Shown: positions 50,776 to 62,203, counted from the first letter of the stretch. The stretch: 64,000 nucleotides of DNA from Knufia peltigerae (GCA_030247855.1 JAPDRN010000045.1:170442-234441); one strand, 5' to 3'. A program made the numbers and translations. The notes: generated from the letters alone by a model not told the origin.

Positions 50776-52605
50776 ATGTATGCGTTGCTGCACGTCTTGG
50801 TGGCAGCCTTCGCCTTCTGCATCGTGGGCGACGCTGCTCCAGCAAGTGTAGCAAGTGTGGCAAGTGTAGCAAGCTCGACCGCTCCAACTGTCACGATCGA
50901 TTCGGGAGCGGTGGTTGGTACGACGACCCTGCTTGCTGGCGCCACAGTCACGGTCGACAAGTACCTAGGAATTCCGTTTGCAGCATCTCCGACACGATTT
51001 GCACCAGCGGTCAAGCCAATACCATGGAAGTCGCCTTACCGCGCAACGAAGTATGGTCCAGCATGCATACAACAGTTCAATTACCCCGAAGCGTCGCGCA
51101 ATCTGACAATGTCATGGTTCAACACCCCGCCTCCGCCGGCGGGTGAAAGCGAGGATTGCCTAAACTTGAATGTCTATGTTCCTGCAACTCCTGGGAAAAA
51201 CAAAACAGTCATGGCATGGATCTATGTGCGTGCTATGGGCTTGATCTTTGTACGTGACGAATGTATCTGACTCTATCCTAGGGAGGTAGTCTACAATTCG
51301 GGTCCAACTCAGCTTTGTACTACGACGGGACATCATTCGCAGCGAACCAGGATGTCATTATTGTGACACTGAATTATCGGACAAATGGTAAGTTCCTCGG
51401 TCGCAGCACGAGAAAAGAAACTGACTAGTTGCTTACAGTGTTTGGCTTTCCCAACTCTCCCGAGCTGCCCTTGGCCAGGCGCAATCTGGGATTCTGGGAC
51501 CAACGTAAGTATCCCTGGGCAAGAGTCCGTAAACTGCGAATCTCCAACTCACACTCATATTCAGGTCTTGCTCTTGACTGGATCCAAAGAAACATTGCGG
51601 CTTTTGGTGGCAACCCTAAGAAGGTGACGATTTTCGGAGAGAGTGCCGGTGCAGCGAGGTATGCCGTTATCAAACGAGAGATTTGCTTTGTCCATCTCGC
51701 TAACCATATTCTTCTGTAGTGTGGACGCCCTTGTAACGAGCCTGCCAAAGAATCCTCCTTTTCGAGCAGCGATCATGGAATCTGGGCAGACATCATTCTA
51801 CATCAACCCGACCAATGCGCCGACCTCGTGGCTCGCACTGGCTGCTGCCTTGAACTGCACCCAGACCCATCCCCACTCGAACCTGACTTGTCTCCGAGAC
51901 GCAAACGCGACCGTAATCAAGTCCACGATCGAGCACATGGCTTTACCGTTTCGCCCTGTGTCGGACAATGTCACTCTGCTCCGCTACCCGGAAGAAGCAA
52001 GGGTGAACAGGAGCATCGCGCCGGTTCCGATCCTGACGGGCACCAATGGCAACGAAGGCACAATCTTCACCATCGGCCAAAACGACTCTGCTGCATATCT
52101 CGCCTCCGTGCTGGGCAACCAGACCTCACTGATCCAGAACATCCTCGCGGCGTACCCTCTCCCACCTGCAGAGCAACTCGCGGCGATCGCGACCGACTTC
52201 ATCTTCACCTGCCCGGCTGGCAACTTGGCCAACGACTCTCGCGCCGCCGGCTTCCCGACGTGGCGCTACTACTTCAACACCACGTTCCCCAACACCCAAT
52301 TCTTCCCGGGGTCCGGGGCCTATCATTCCTCGGAGATTTCGCTCGTCTGGGGAACGTACCCGCGGGCCAACGCGACCGACGACGAGAAGGCACTCAGCCA
52401 GTACATGCAGAGTGCATGGGCGACCTTCGCGCGCAACCCTCCCGCCGGCCCTGGCTGGGAGGGAGTACCCAGGGTGGCCGATTTAGGAGTCGGGGGAATT
52501 TTGAACAAACCCATCAATGCGGGTGTGATTGACAAGAACTGCCACTTCTACCGACAATACTATAATACACTTGGAAGTGCAGTGGCAGGAGTTGGAGGTG
52601 GTTGA
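50776..52605 (+). CDS. Secreted type-B carboxylesterase
   Basis: Extracellular alpha/beta-hydrolase of the carboxylesterase/lipase type-B family. Five exons, 50776-51225, 51282-51387, 51439-51504, 51565-51658 and 51720-52605, give 533 aa. The N-terminus is a signal peptide (Y-A-L-L-H-V-L-V-A-A-F-A-F-C-I-V-G). Conserved marks are Y-L-G-I-P-F-A, S-E-D-C-L-N-L-N-V-Y, G-G-S-L-Q-F-G, W-I-Q-R-N-I-A-A-F-G-G-N-P and the nucleophile elbow G-E-S-A-G-A-A-S, whose last Ser is restored by the fourth splice. The acidic member is in G-T-N-G-N-E-G and the His in A-Y-H-S-S-E-I. The frame is open upstream to a TTG, but the ATG at 50776 directly begins the signal peptide. Several N-x-S/T sequons fit a secreted protein. 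Substrate unknown. Confidence 0.92.
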
Positions 52606-53174
52606 CGGCCGTCAGTGTCGGGGGCTGAGAGAAAGGTGCGAATGGATGTGGATGTATGTGTGTGGAAATGGTAATCAATGACGAGCATGAACCCGAGAAA
52701 GAGAGAGAGAGAGAGATGGATACATATAGACCGGGACACAGTAGGTAATAGTGCCCCTGACTTTGACTTACAGATTTACACAAAGTAACGTAATGTATTG
52801 ACGACAAGTCCTGTCTGGACAATATCAGAAAATGAAAATTGGCAAAGACCATGATTTGTTTTAAACACCGTGTGAATCTCACATCACGTATCAGATCTCA
52901 TTGAGGACATATGTGTACCATACTAATAAGTGTTGAGACCATGCGACGGATTAGAGCCTCAATGGCGACAAACGTATATGGTTGTAGACATTATACATTG
53001 ATATTTTTATGATTATGATGTAAATAAGTGGTTGTGATAACAATTGACCACCTCGTCACAATTCAATGCAATACTTGTATCAGACAAGCGGTAGTTGGTG
53101 GTGGTAACATGGTGACTTGAGATTCTACTTTGTTTTGTTTCCCCCCCCCTTTTTTCCATCAAAGAATTGTCTTG
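52606..53174. other. Convergent 3' region with a GA microsatellite
   Basis: About 570 bp between the esterase and M28 peptidase stops. It contains a (GA)n run at 52,701-52,716 and an AT-rich stretch near 53,000-53,040. No gene is visible. Confidence 0.4.
52701..52716. repeat. (GA)8 microsatellite
   Basis: A perfect run of eight GA units, preceded by a short A-rich lead-in. It lies in the 3' flank of the esterase gene. Such short tandem repeats are common in fungal non-coding DNA and need no special function. Confidence 0.8.
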
Positions 53175-55392
53175 TCACGGTTGAAGAATACCAGCAGCAA
53201 CTTGCACAGCCTTGGCCGACTTTTCCACCCACGTCTGAGCCAGGGTGTAATTGCCGGCCTCGAAGGCCTCGGTGATGCCGGGCCACTCGGTGGGCGCGTA
53301 CCCGGTGTCCAGGCCGGGGGCGAAGACGACGTGCTTGTAGAACTCGCGCGTGGGCAAACCGCCCTGGGACACGAAACCCCGGCTAAAGTCTCGGAGTTTG
53401 GCATTGATGACCCGGACCTCGTCGTCGGTCGTGGCGGAGGCGATGGCGCTCGTCAAGGCGGCCGCCGAGGCGTTGAACGTCGCGATGGCGGATTCGAGGG
53501 CTGACAAGTCGACGGTGGTGGTGATGTTGTTTGTAGTCGTCGAGGTGGAGGAGGCAATCTCGTCGTGAAGGTCATCAAGGTACAGAGTCATTTGCACCCC
53601 GTAGTTTTCGACGTCGAACGGAATGACGGCGTCGTCGGCGAGGTGGTAAGCCATGATGGCCAGGTACTGGCCCACGGCTTTGTGGGTGACGAAACCCGGG
53701 TCGCCAAACGTCGTCATCCAGTGGTAGGTGTCGTAGTTGGAGTGGTAGTGGTACACGGGGTCCGTGGGCCCGTTGCCGGCACCAAAGTCGAGAGAAGGGA
53801 TGCCGTTGTGGAGGAAGGCCGTGTAGTCGCTCCCACTGCCGAGCACGCCGACCTCTCCTCCGGTCTGGTTGTACCAGACGTCGTAGAGGGTTAGGTCCGT
53901 ATGGCCCTTGTAAGGGTAGACGACTTTTTTCATGGTCTCGGTGGCGAGGGCGTGCAGGTCCGGCGTGGCGGAGAGGTCCGGTTCGGGGCCCGACGTGGCC
54001 ACGTCGACGTTGAGGTACGCGACGGCCGACGACTTGAGCCAGGGGATGTACTCCTCGACCCATTCCGTGGAACCCAGCAACCCGTACTCTTCGGCGTCCC
54101 AGGAGCACAACACTATGGTACGTCTGGGTTTCCATCCCGTCCGGAGCAAGGCGCCAAACGCCTTCGCGAGCTCCACGATGACGGCCGTTCCCGAGTTGGG
54201 GTCCGCGGCGCCGCCGATGATCCAGGCGTCGCGATGGTTGCCAATGACAATAACCTCGTCCTGGCTGGTGCCGTTGATGATGCCGACCGCGTCCCAGATC
54301 CAGGTGATGGTGTCGCGCATCACGTTGGACATGGACAGTGTGGTGCCCGGTGCCGGACCCGTCGAGTACGTCGCGTTGAGCTTGCCGACCCACTTTGTAC
54401 GGTTGACCGTTTCGCCGTCGGTTCCATAACCGTCTAGAGCTTGAAGCAAAGGTTGGGCGTCTTTCCAGGAGATGGGGAGGGAAGGAATCTGTGGCGTCAC
54501 CGCCGATATGCCAGTTCGAGGAGAGTCGAACCGAGAGGGATATCCCGGAGTCGTCGGGTCGCCAGGATACGTGGACAAGAACTGGACGCTTCCACGTTGG
54601 ACCGAGGTCGGGTTTCGTGCTGGGCCGTCGGGATACGCAGCGTAGCCGTTCGCCTCTGTGATTTCACCGTCGTCGTCCGTGTCCGTAAAGATGATACACC
54701 CAATCATGCCGTTTTCCTGTGCATTCTTGACCTTGAGGCCACGGAATGGGCCTCCGTAGCGTGCAAGGGCGATCTTGCCCTCGAGCTCCACACCGAGAGC
54801 CTTGAGACGGTTGAAGTCGACTTGCTGGCCCCTACCGACATAGACATACTCAGCTTGAGCATCTCCTGTGGCGGAGTATCCGTTGAAAGTCGGTACACTG
54901 TTCGGGTAAGTAGTGACGTCGTCCTGAGCTAGACCCTCTTCCCGCAGCGAAGCAGTAAATGTCGACCCGTTGGAATATGTCAATGACAATGAGTGTGAGA
55001 CAGGATAATTCAAATAAGTATCTGATCTGCTGCATCAGCAACGGCCGAGTATTTGAGGAGTAGAGTCAGAGTCACACACAGTACGAGGCCAAACCTGATG
55101 ACCACCCAAATTCGCTGAAGCGATCAGCGGTCCACTGGGCCATGGACTCATTTGTCCCCGCGATATGGAGACCGTGGGTATAGTAGTACGACCATGTTTC
55201 CATCGACGCATTGTCAAAGGACCCGCCCAGAAGTGCTTCGTTTTGGTCCAGTGTGGGAGGAAACTGGGTTGCCTGTCTTTTGACATGTCCAGCATGACGA
55301 TGCTGTGCTCGAGGCTCGAGTCTCTCGTGTTGACACGCAAAAACAAAAGATGCCTGGGCTCCAAGCAATGATACTAAAGTAGTTGTCTTCAT
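53175..55392 (-). CDS. Secreted M28-family metallopeptidase (glutamate carboxypeptidase II-like)
   Basis: Zinc aminopeptidase/carboxypeptidase related to glutamate carboxypeptidase II and transferrin receptor. Two exons (55392-55080 and 55021-53175, minus strand) give 719 aa. A signal peptide (T-T-T-L-V-S-L-L-G-A-Q-A-S-F-V-F-A) starts the protein. The splice (GTGTGT..CAG) joins S-Y to Y-T-Y-L-N-Y-P-V-S-H-S-L-S-L, a block conserved in this group. A PA domain follows (G-K-I-A-L-A-R-Y-G-G). Zinc ligands are recognisable in N-H-R-D-A-W, A-A-D-P-N-S-G-T-A and W-D-A-E-E-Y-G-L-L-G, with the late His in Y-H-Y-H-S-N-Y-D-T-Y-H. The C-terminal 120 residues match the TFR-like dimerisation region. The gene is followed, on the same strand 5' of it, by a CocE-type hydrolase. 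Confidence 0.9.
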
Positions 55393-55917
55393 CGTGACGG
55401 AAGATATCAGATCAGTAGACAAAGAGACGCACTTACCACTCTCCCACAGGGTTCAAACGAAGCCTCTTCATATATCCCTCGGCCGTCCATACCGTCCGAA
55501 GATTATCAGCCGGAGGGATTTGTTGATCGTCATAGAGCAAGACGCTCGATGATGCCTACCTGCCTCATGAAGCATGGTACCCATGGCGAAGGGCATGATG
55601 CCAAGGGAACCGGCTGTTGCGGTCGCCAATGATGATAGAACAATGTCGGATAGAATCAAATGACAGTGCAACCCAAGGTGAAGAACTCCGGCTTCATACA
55701 TGGATATGCATTCTTGGCGTTTGAAGAGGCGTTGTTTATAGCGGCGCGGAGAGGGATTTGGAAGGACTAACTGAAAGGGAACCAGGGACTGGCTGCTATA
55801 TGTACGGAAGACCGTGTAGATCACAGTAGCAATCGGAATCAAGTATTTCCGGGCGTCACCTGAAGACCACCATTCTCTCTCCCTCTCTCTAGACATGACT
55901 AGGTAGGTCTATTGCCA
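55393..55917. other. Intergenic region between the M28 and CocE genes
   Basis: About 525 bp with a purine-rich tract at 55,868-55,890. It should hold the M28 promoter and the CocE 3' UTR. A 142-codon minus-strand frame here is built partly from that tract and shows no family features. Confidence 0.35.
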
Positions 55918-58022
55918 CTACAAGTCAATAAACGGAAGTACTACGTAGCTTCCTTGGGAACCTCCAGTATGTACATTGTGTTTGCCCGTATTCCGCGCCT
56001 TGAACTCTCCTCGCAACGTCGGGAACTCGGCAAGATACATTGGGTGGCCTGATATCTTCAGGACAATAGACTCTCCGGCATCAAAAACGATCCCACCAGG
56101 CCATATACTTGTCTCTATACGAGCAACTGTTCCAGGCGGGATTCTTTCCTCGACAAGATGCTTGTGTCGGATGAAGTGTGGCGTCGAGAGCTTCTCATCG
56201 ATTGCGCGATGACTGGCTCGGATCTGACCATGTGGACCGAGATACACGAGAGTGTTTACCATTGGCAAATTGTCGTCTGAAAGTCCTTGGGCTTCTATAT
56301 CTTCTTTCGGAATATTGTGATACTGCAACATCTTGCCCGATGCATCTTCTTTGCGAATCTGCAAAAAGATATCCATATCATCGGCCTCATCGCACGACAT
56401 CCATAGGACCGTCTTTGGCGCACCAAGGAGATACGTCCGTCTGGTGAAGGTATATCTGAAACGCACTTCTCCCGGGTCGTTGTCCATTTGGAAGGCCGGC
56501 ACGTCGGATTGGTACTGCACAACAGCTTTTTCTGAAGGCAAATTCTCCAACAGCCGTTCTCCAGGAGCTAGGAACATGGTCTTGTATGTCGTCCCCGAGA
56601 CTGGCCAGCTGGGAACTGGTAGATTTACAATGTTCGGCTTTCAGCGTCAGTCTGGTGCGGTTTGCAAAGGAAGCAGTGCTTACTAGATTATAACCCAGGA
56701 GTGAAATTCGGACTTTGGGAAGCTTTTCCAACTCATTGTCGATGCCCTTTGCGTAACGGTCGAAAAAGAGTTGAAGCTCATCATTGTTGCTTGGCTGATA
56801 GAGATCGTGCCATTCTTGTGTCGTGTGGATTCGAAGCCTGTCAACAAACCGTCTGGTCAGCAATCAAGCCTCCTGGCTCTCAGGGATACTGCGATCACGG
56901 AATGACGAACCACTTGTTCTGGTTTGGGAGTTCCTCAAAGCCACGCAGGCTACCAGGCAAGTGTAGCATTGTTGAATAACTGGCTAACACATATGCAGGT
57001 ACCTCGATTTGGTGGATCTTTGCTCTCTTGTCAAGCCAATAGTCGTTAATAACGGGGTATTTTCTCAGCATGGCGACAGGGTCCTCCAGTCTTTCTCTCC
57101 CTATTTAGTGTCTCAGCGCCATGGCTCTGGAGAGTTGATGATGTCGAAAGGAGTACAAGCTTCTAGCCAGATGGGTCACTTACCGTGGAAGCCGTTCATC
57201 ATCCATTCCAGGAAAGGCTCACATGAAATTCCACCCCTGACGTGGATTTCTCGATAAAGATCAGTGGAAGCCTCCAGAGGGGCAATACACTTGAGAGATG
57301 GAGGTCTTTGAGCAGCAATGTACCACTGCGAGCGACCCAACCAAGAATTCCCTATCAAGCAGACACTACCGTTGCACCAGGGTTGACTCGCGATCCACTC
57401 GATAGCATCATACCCGTCACGACCTTCCTGGTCTCCGGCCCAGCTGGTGTGGGTGTTAGCATGGTCGTGCGACATAGATGGCTTTACAAACCATAGGTAA
57501 CCCTCAGAATCCCATGAGCCTCTCGAGTCAATGTTGACCACTGCATAACCTCGTTTTGTCCACTCAGCAGGGTCTGGACCTTCGAATTTCTCAAACCCAG
57601 AGAGATTTGACTTTGGGATACCCATACTGCCCGGCATGTCTGTCAAATTCATTCCTGTCACGAGTCAGCCATATGTAACACAACTTGTCATCAAACAGAT
57701 TCTTGGGTTATATACCTCGACCCGACTTCCCATAAGGACTCCAAGGCAACAACACCGGCACAGTCTCCTTTGCGTCGGGCCTGAATATGTCGCATTTGAG
57801 GATGGTGCCATCTCGCACTCTAATGTCGACGTTCTTCTCAAAGATTGTCTGCGTTGAGAAAGCGCGATTCTCAGGCGTCTTCTTGAACCCCACTGGTAGC
57901 ACTTTTACTGAGTGTTCGTCGCCATCATATCGTGGGTGTGACGCAGGATCTTTGAGACTTCTAAACAACAGCTCGATTTCGCCCGTCTTGACTGGGCCAA
58001 GCTTGCCATTTCCGGGTGCCAT
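55918..58022 (-). CDS. CocE/NonD-type hydrolase (X-Pro dipeptidyl-peptidase S15-like)
   Basis: Serine alpha/beta-hydrolase of the CocE/S15 family with an X-Pro dipeptidyl-peptidase-like C-terminal domain. Six exons (58022-57716, 57654-57492, 57443-57184, 57100-56899, 56837-56684, 56637-55918, minus strand) give 601 aa. Visible marks are V-L-L-P-W-S-P-Y-G-K, D-S-R-G-S-W-D-S-E-G, Q-E-G-R-D-G-Y-D-A-I-E-W and the nucleophile region I-G-N-S-W-L-G-R-S-Q-W. The C-terminal beta-domain begins P-S-W-P-V-S-G-T-T-Y. The intron at 57491-57444 is 48 bp with a CTAAC branch but a GTTTGT donor; being divisible by three and stop-free, it could be retained. Introns at 56898 (GTGATC) and elsewhere are less canonical but keep phase and motifs. 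It is divergent from a cupin gene, with possible shared regulation. Confidence 0.85.
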
Positions 58023-58597
58023 GGCTCGAAGATTCACTGAAATACTTCGATCACTACCACGTATGCTTGATGCCCACAGGGAAAGAAGTCGTTGCTTTGG
58101 CTGTCCCTAGGTCTCCAATCGAAGTGTCAATTCAAAAGTGGACATTGAACAACCGAAGAGTCTCCGAAACTCCTGGAGACAGCCTCAACCAGAAGCGTAG
58201 CGGCCGTGCCTTCTCTAAGGTTCGCTGGACGGCGAATTCACAATTGCCTAGGGTGCTTTCCCACCGGGGACAGAAAAACAGCCTCGTTGCAAAGAGACCT
58301 CTCGCAGTGTCTGGATACCCCGACCCTCCCCCACTTCAGCTCCGTCTGGGGGATTCAGGACGACAAGGCACGAGGAAGAGTGGGACATTTCGCCTCAATC
58401 GGAACACCGAAGGCCCGAAGCAATTCCGCAATCATAGACTTCGGGGTAGGAAGCTTGATCGAAATTCCACGTCTAGCCGCGAGCCTGGAGTCCGAGTACG
58501 GGTTGAAAAAGAAAGATACGTACCGAAGTCGAGAAATTCTACATCACCCCATTCTTTGGTTCAAGGATATCTTTCAGAGTCCTTCAAGAAAATCATC
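58023..58597. promoter_or_regulatory. Divergent promoter of CocE and cupin genes
   Basis: About 575 bp between the CocE start and the cupin start. One plus-strand frame crosses it into the cupin gene without a stop, but it lacks any protein-family feature, so I treat it as promoter DNA. No TATA box is obvious. Confidence 0.35.
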
Positions 58598-59131
58598 ATG
58601 ACTACTCTACGTCCACTCAAACGCTTCGTAACCGAACATAACGCACAAGGCAAGGCGGTCTTCTCCAAGCAAATCGACGAGGATTTAGCTATGAACGAAC
58701 TCAAACAACTTCCTCTGCAGGGCAGCTCCCTGCCAGCGAAAATGGGTCTCGGATATGCTACGAATGAATTTCCTGCCAAGCTAGCGGGCGCAAAAGATGT
58801 CAAAACATACGAGGGATACCTCAAGAAAGGTCCTGGTATATCCATCGATAATGGAACAGTGTTCCGATTCCTCGACTTTCCACCTGGTTCGATCTCAGAG
58901 ATGCATAGAACCAAGAGTCTCGACTATGGCGTTGTCATCGAAGGATCGGTAGTAGCAGGGCTGGATTCTGGAGAGACAAGGGTGCTTCATCGTGGCGACA
59001 GCTGCGTCCAAAGGGCCACAAATCATGACTGGAAAAACGCGAGCGATACTGAATGGGCGCGTGTGATGTTTGTCCTGCTAGACACAGAGCCAGATTGGGA
59101 TTCTTCTGAGGGGAACTTCAGGAACGAATAG
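58598..59131 (+). CDS. Cupin-domain protein
   Basis: Small beta-barrel protein of the cupin superfamily; function unknown. The frame gives 177 aa from ATG 58598, preceded by a short basic-rich leader. A cupin core is recognisable from F-R-F-L-D-F-P-P-G-S-I-S-E-M-H-R-T-K, which carries the metal-binding His, to D-Y-G-V-V-I-E-G-S-V and the second motif R-V-L-H-R-G-D-S-C-V-Q-R-A-T-N-H-D-W. Many fungal homologues of this size occur in secondary-metabolite clusters, but no enzymatic role is assured. The open frame extends far upstream without family features, and the ATG used gives the usual length. It lies between a CocE hydrolase and an aldehyde-dehydrogenase-like gene. Confidence 0.88.
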   Translation: MTTLRPLKRFVTEHNAQGKAVFSKQIDEDLAMNELKQLPLQGSSLPAKMGLGYATNEFPAKLAGAKDVKTYEGYLKKGPGISIDNGTVFRFLDFPPGSISEMHRTKSLDYGVVIEGSVVAGLDSGETRVLHRGDSCVQRATNHDWKNASDTEWARVMFVLLDTEPDWDSSEGNFRNE

Positions 59132-60304
59132 ACTCAGTTGAGAGGGTCAAATAATACTAGATTATGACCTCGATAACTCGTTTTATTATTGGTAGTCAAC
59201 ACAGGTTGCATGTTCAGCCGTGCTTCAGAGTGACTTCTCCTACTCTCTGATCAGTTTATGGTTCATGAAACGATCTTCTGCACAAGATACGACACGCTGG
59301 AGGCTCTCCAAGCAGACTCAAATGTTACATTCACTACTCTTAGGGAATCTGTCCTAGAGTTCTATGATTCTTTCCTCTTTGATCACCATTCCCCTCCAAT
59401 CTTCCACCTTGTTAGTCCAGGCCACCATCGAGCCCCTGTGGCCTCCCAGAGCACAGTAGACGTCTATCGAGCGTCAGTTGATCGTATGCTCGCCAGGTTA
59501 ATGTGCGATGCGGCATATCCCGTTTGCTCACCGATTGCATTCGGACCCCGCGCATCATGACAGAAATGAATGCATACTCGATTGCGTTGGATCCATAGGG
59601 TCTTTCACTGGCGTCGAGATGTCGATTTCCCGGACGATATCGTGGCACGCGTCTGTACTCTGTAGGCCAGCCCGCAGGGTTTGGGGTGATGTTGTCCTGG
59701 TCGGCCGTTTCATGATCTAGTGAGTATATCTGCCTCGGGCGTTGCTGGCTTGGAGAGTTCAAAGTCACGGTGGCAGAAGGTGACGTTTCTTGAGACAATC
59801 TGGTTGTCGCCGTACTCGTGGGAGCCATTTTGGCGACAGCGAATTCGATTCAATATGGGGACTTTGGGTAGGATAGAGTGTATAACTGAATATCGTGACA
59901 AGGGATGGATTGTCGTTGTACCAAAATTCACATTGCTGTCGATTTCGATTCTTCATTCCCATCACGACTTGTCGTTTGGGGTCCACCCTCCCACCTCCGG
60001 CCCCGCATCTTCCCATTCGTCCAAATCATTCATGGGGAAGATGGAACACAAGGCTCCGGACCGCGACTAACTGCTTCAGGTCCTCTCGTGGATTCTGTTC
60101 GCCGGGGCGAGGATGGAGATTGACTGAAACCTGAACAAAGCACTCAGAACGACGATTCCATCACTCGGCCGAAGCGTTCAGCATATCGTCTTTCCTGCCA
60201 GAAGACTTTGGCTGGGAAGCTCTTCCCCTTTAGAAGAAGAACACGGACTCGTCCAAAAGTCGACTGTATATCCATCCCACTGGGCAGGACAGTATATAAA
60301 CATC
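59132..60304. other. Intergenic region with unresolved coding-like fragments
   Basis: About 1.17 kb between the cupin and ALDH-like genes, both on the plus strand. Short stretches read like protein in different frames: on the minus strand C-E-F-W-Y-N-D-N-P-S-L-V-T-I-F near 59,930-59,890 and A-C-H-D-I-V-R-E-I-D-I-S near 59,640-59,600; on the plus strand a 100-codon frame from 59,258. None could be joined into a recognisable gene. A small or decayed gene may be present. A TATATAAA lies at 60,293-60,300, unusually near the next gene's ATG. Confidence 0.3.
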
Positions 60305-61992
60305 ATGGCTAAAATGGTGGTTCAGCCTGCTTCAGAAAGGCTTTATAACGAGCTGCTCGACACTGCTTCCGACGGAAGAGGTCGTAATGCTCGATATCGT
60401 CAAAATCAGATCCTTTTTCTTCACAATCAATTGAGGGTCGACCTTGAGAAGATTCGGACAGCCATCAAAAAGGATACATCCTCGACTGAAGCCGACATTG
60501 ATATAGAACTTGGCCTTTCATTGAATGCTGTCCGCCGCATGTACGAGGGTGTCGATTTCAATAAGAGTCTTGAAGATGAATTCCGAATCGCAAAAAACTC
60601 AGACAATATCGAGAGACGGATTCCCTACGGCGTCGTCCTCATCAGACCCACTCAACATACGAGGTTCTTTTCAATCATATCAGCATTGGCAGCAGCATTC
60701 GCGGCGGGAAATGTGGTGCTATTGGAAGTGAGAGCCCTACATTCTTTGTTATACCGGAGCTTCATTTCTTGCTCGTATGTTGTAACTGACATGACACACA
60801 ACAAAATCCAGTTGGAATCAAGCTTGCGAGCTGTAGACCAATATTTCCGGAGGGAATTCAAAGTCTTGGACAATGCGTCTTGTATCATTGTCACCACGAG
60901 AGTCGACAATGCCGCCTTTCTAGCGAGATGTCGACTCATCGACCAGACTACACCGGTGCTCGACTACCCTGATTCTCTGCAACACCGATCTCATCAGATC
61001 ACCGTCGCCGTGATTGACAGAACGGCCGACATTTCCAAAGCAGCTCGAGCGATCCTTGCGTCCAAGTGTCGTTTCCGAGGAACTTCACCCTATGGTGTCG
61101 ACGTCGTCCTTGTCAACGAATGGATCAAAGAAAAGTTCCTGGCACAGTGCAGAGAAGTGATCGACACAGAACGCACGACCTTAGGCGCCATCGACAAGGA
61201 TCGATCTGAGAAACATAGAACCAAATCTTTGAAATTGCAGGGCGAACACCTGCTTGATCTTCATGGAGTAAACATATCTGAATATGATGGCAGGTAAGTC
61301 AAGGATGAGCGTCGGTAAATTTTGAAGCAACCTTATGCCGATTGATTCTTGCCTTGTAGCGCGCCTGAACTTCGAGAAAAGTCTTCGGCGTATGCTCTGC
61401 GACTTGTGACCGTGACTGGACTGGTGGAAGCTACGACGATCGCCTCAGCAGTGTATGCGTGTCCCAGCAGACCCCCTTTTCTACATCGGAATTAACTCTC
61501 ATCAACTAATGCGATTGATCATTAGGGGCCCGCTATCGGCCTTGTACCCATTCTCCAACCCAGGGGAGGCCAAGTACCTCTCGCAGCATATCGACAGCGA
61601 CATATGTATGGTCAACCAGATTCCGTCGTCGTTACTGGGTAAGTTTGTGTCTTTTCGTTGGGTCCAACAATGCTCATCATTCATATACAGTTGGCCCATG
61701 CATACCAGTGGGCAGTCTGTCTGCCGATATCGATATACGGTACGATACAAACCTCATGTCCAAGCCAGCACCTCAGTGGGTCCACGACCTTTCACCAAGG
61801 ACCGACCCTCGGCAGTTTTACCAGCAAGCATCAGCCCCCGTAAAACCAGTGAAGCAACATTCTGGCTTCGATATCGGTTTTTTTGATAGAGGTGCCATTA
61901 CAGGTGCCGTGATAATAATTCTACCGCCTCTTTGTGCGTTGGCCTATGGAGGATACCGTGCTGCCGCCCACGTTTATCACTGCTGTATTTGA
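60305..61992 (+). CDS. Aldehyde-dehydrogenase-like protein with C-terminal membrane segment
   Basis: ALDH-fold protein of a fungal group with a C-terminal hydrophobic anchor. Five exons (60305-60727, 60812-61293, 61360-61452, 61526-61638, 61691-61992) give 470 aa. ALDH blocks are visible: R-I-P-Y-G-V-V-L-I-R-P, A-A-A-F-A-A-G-N-V-V-L-L-E and F-R-G-T-S-P-Y-G-V-D-V-V-L-V-N-E. The place where ALDHs carry the G-Q-x-C nucleophile reads C-R-F-R-G-T-S-P, so a classical catalytic cysteine is not evident. The final exon adds a hydrophobic segment (I-T-G-A-V-I-I-I-L-P-P-L-C-A-L-A) and the stop. The first intron is 84 bp, in phase and stop-free, so retention would not truncate the protein. A TATATAAA box ends only 4 bp before the ATG, so transcription may begin downstream and a later Met may be used. 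It converges on the LigB dioxygenase. Confidence 0.85.
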
Positions 61993-62203
61993 TAGTTGTA
62001 ACATCTGGGGGCAAAAGATGTATCTTCTGCAGTTTGGGCCACGATCTGAATAGCATTCTGGATATCCTAGTAAAGTATGATAATACTTAATAAGTTCAAG
62101 ACTTACCTGTTCTTTTGGTAGCATGGTCGAATGTCAAGAGTTTCATTACGTTGGGTATTGACCATATTTGCCAAAATATCGATCGATTATTCATCAAACT
62201 TAT
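61993..62203. other. Short convergent gap
   Basis: About 210 bp between the stops of the ALDH-like and LigB genes, holding both 3' UTRs. Nothing else is seen. Confidence 0.4.

Noticed and set aside
53575..54393. 272-codon minus-strand frame within the M28 gene
   Set aside because: It lies in another frame of the same gene and is rich in Arg/Gly/His without motifs.
55468..55896. 142-codon minus-strand frame between the M28 and CocE genes
   Set aside because: It begins in a GA-rich tract and has no recognisable domain; treated as non-coding.
58016..58597. Upstream extension of the cupin frame
   Set aside because: The frame is open, but the sequence is the divergent promoter and the N-terminal extension has no family match. 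The ATG at 58598 gives the usual length.
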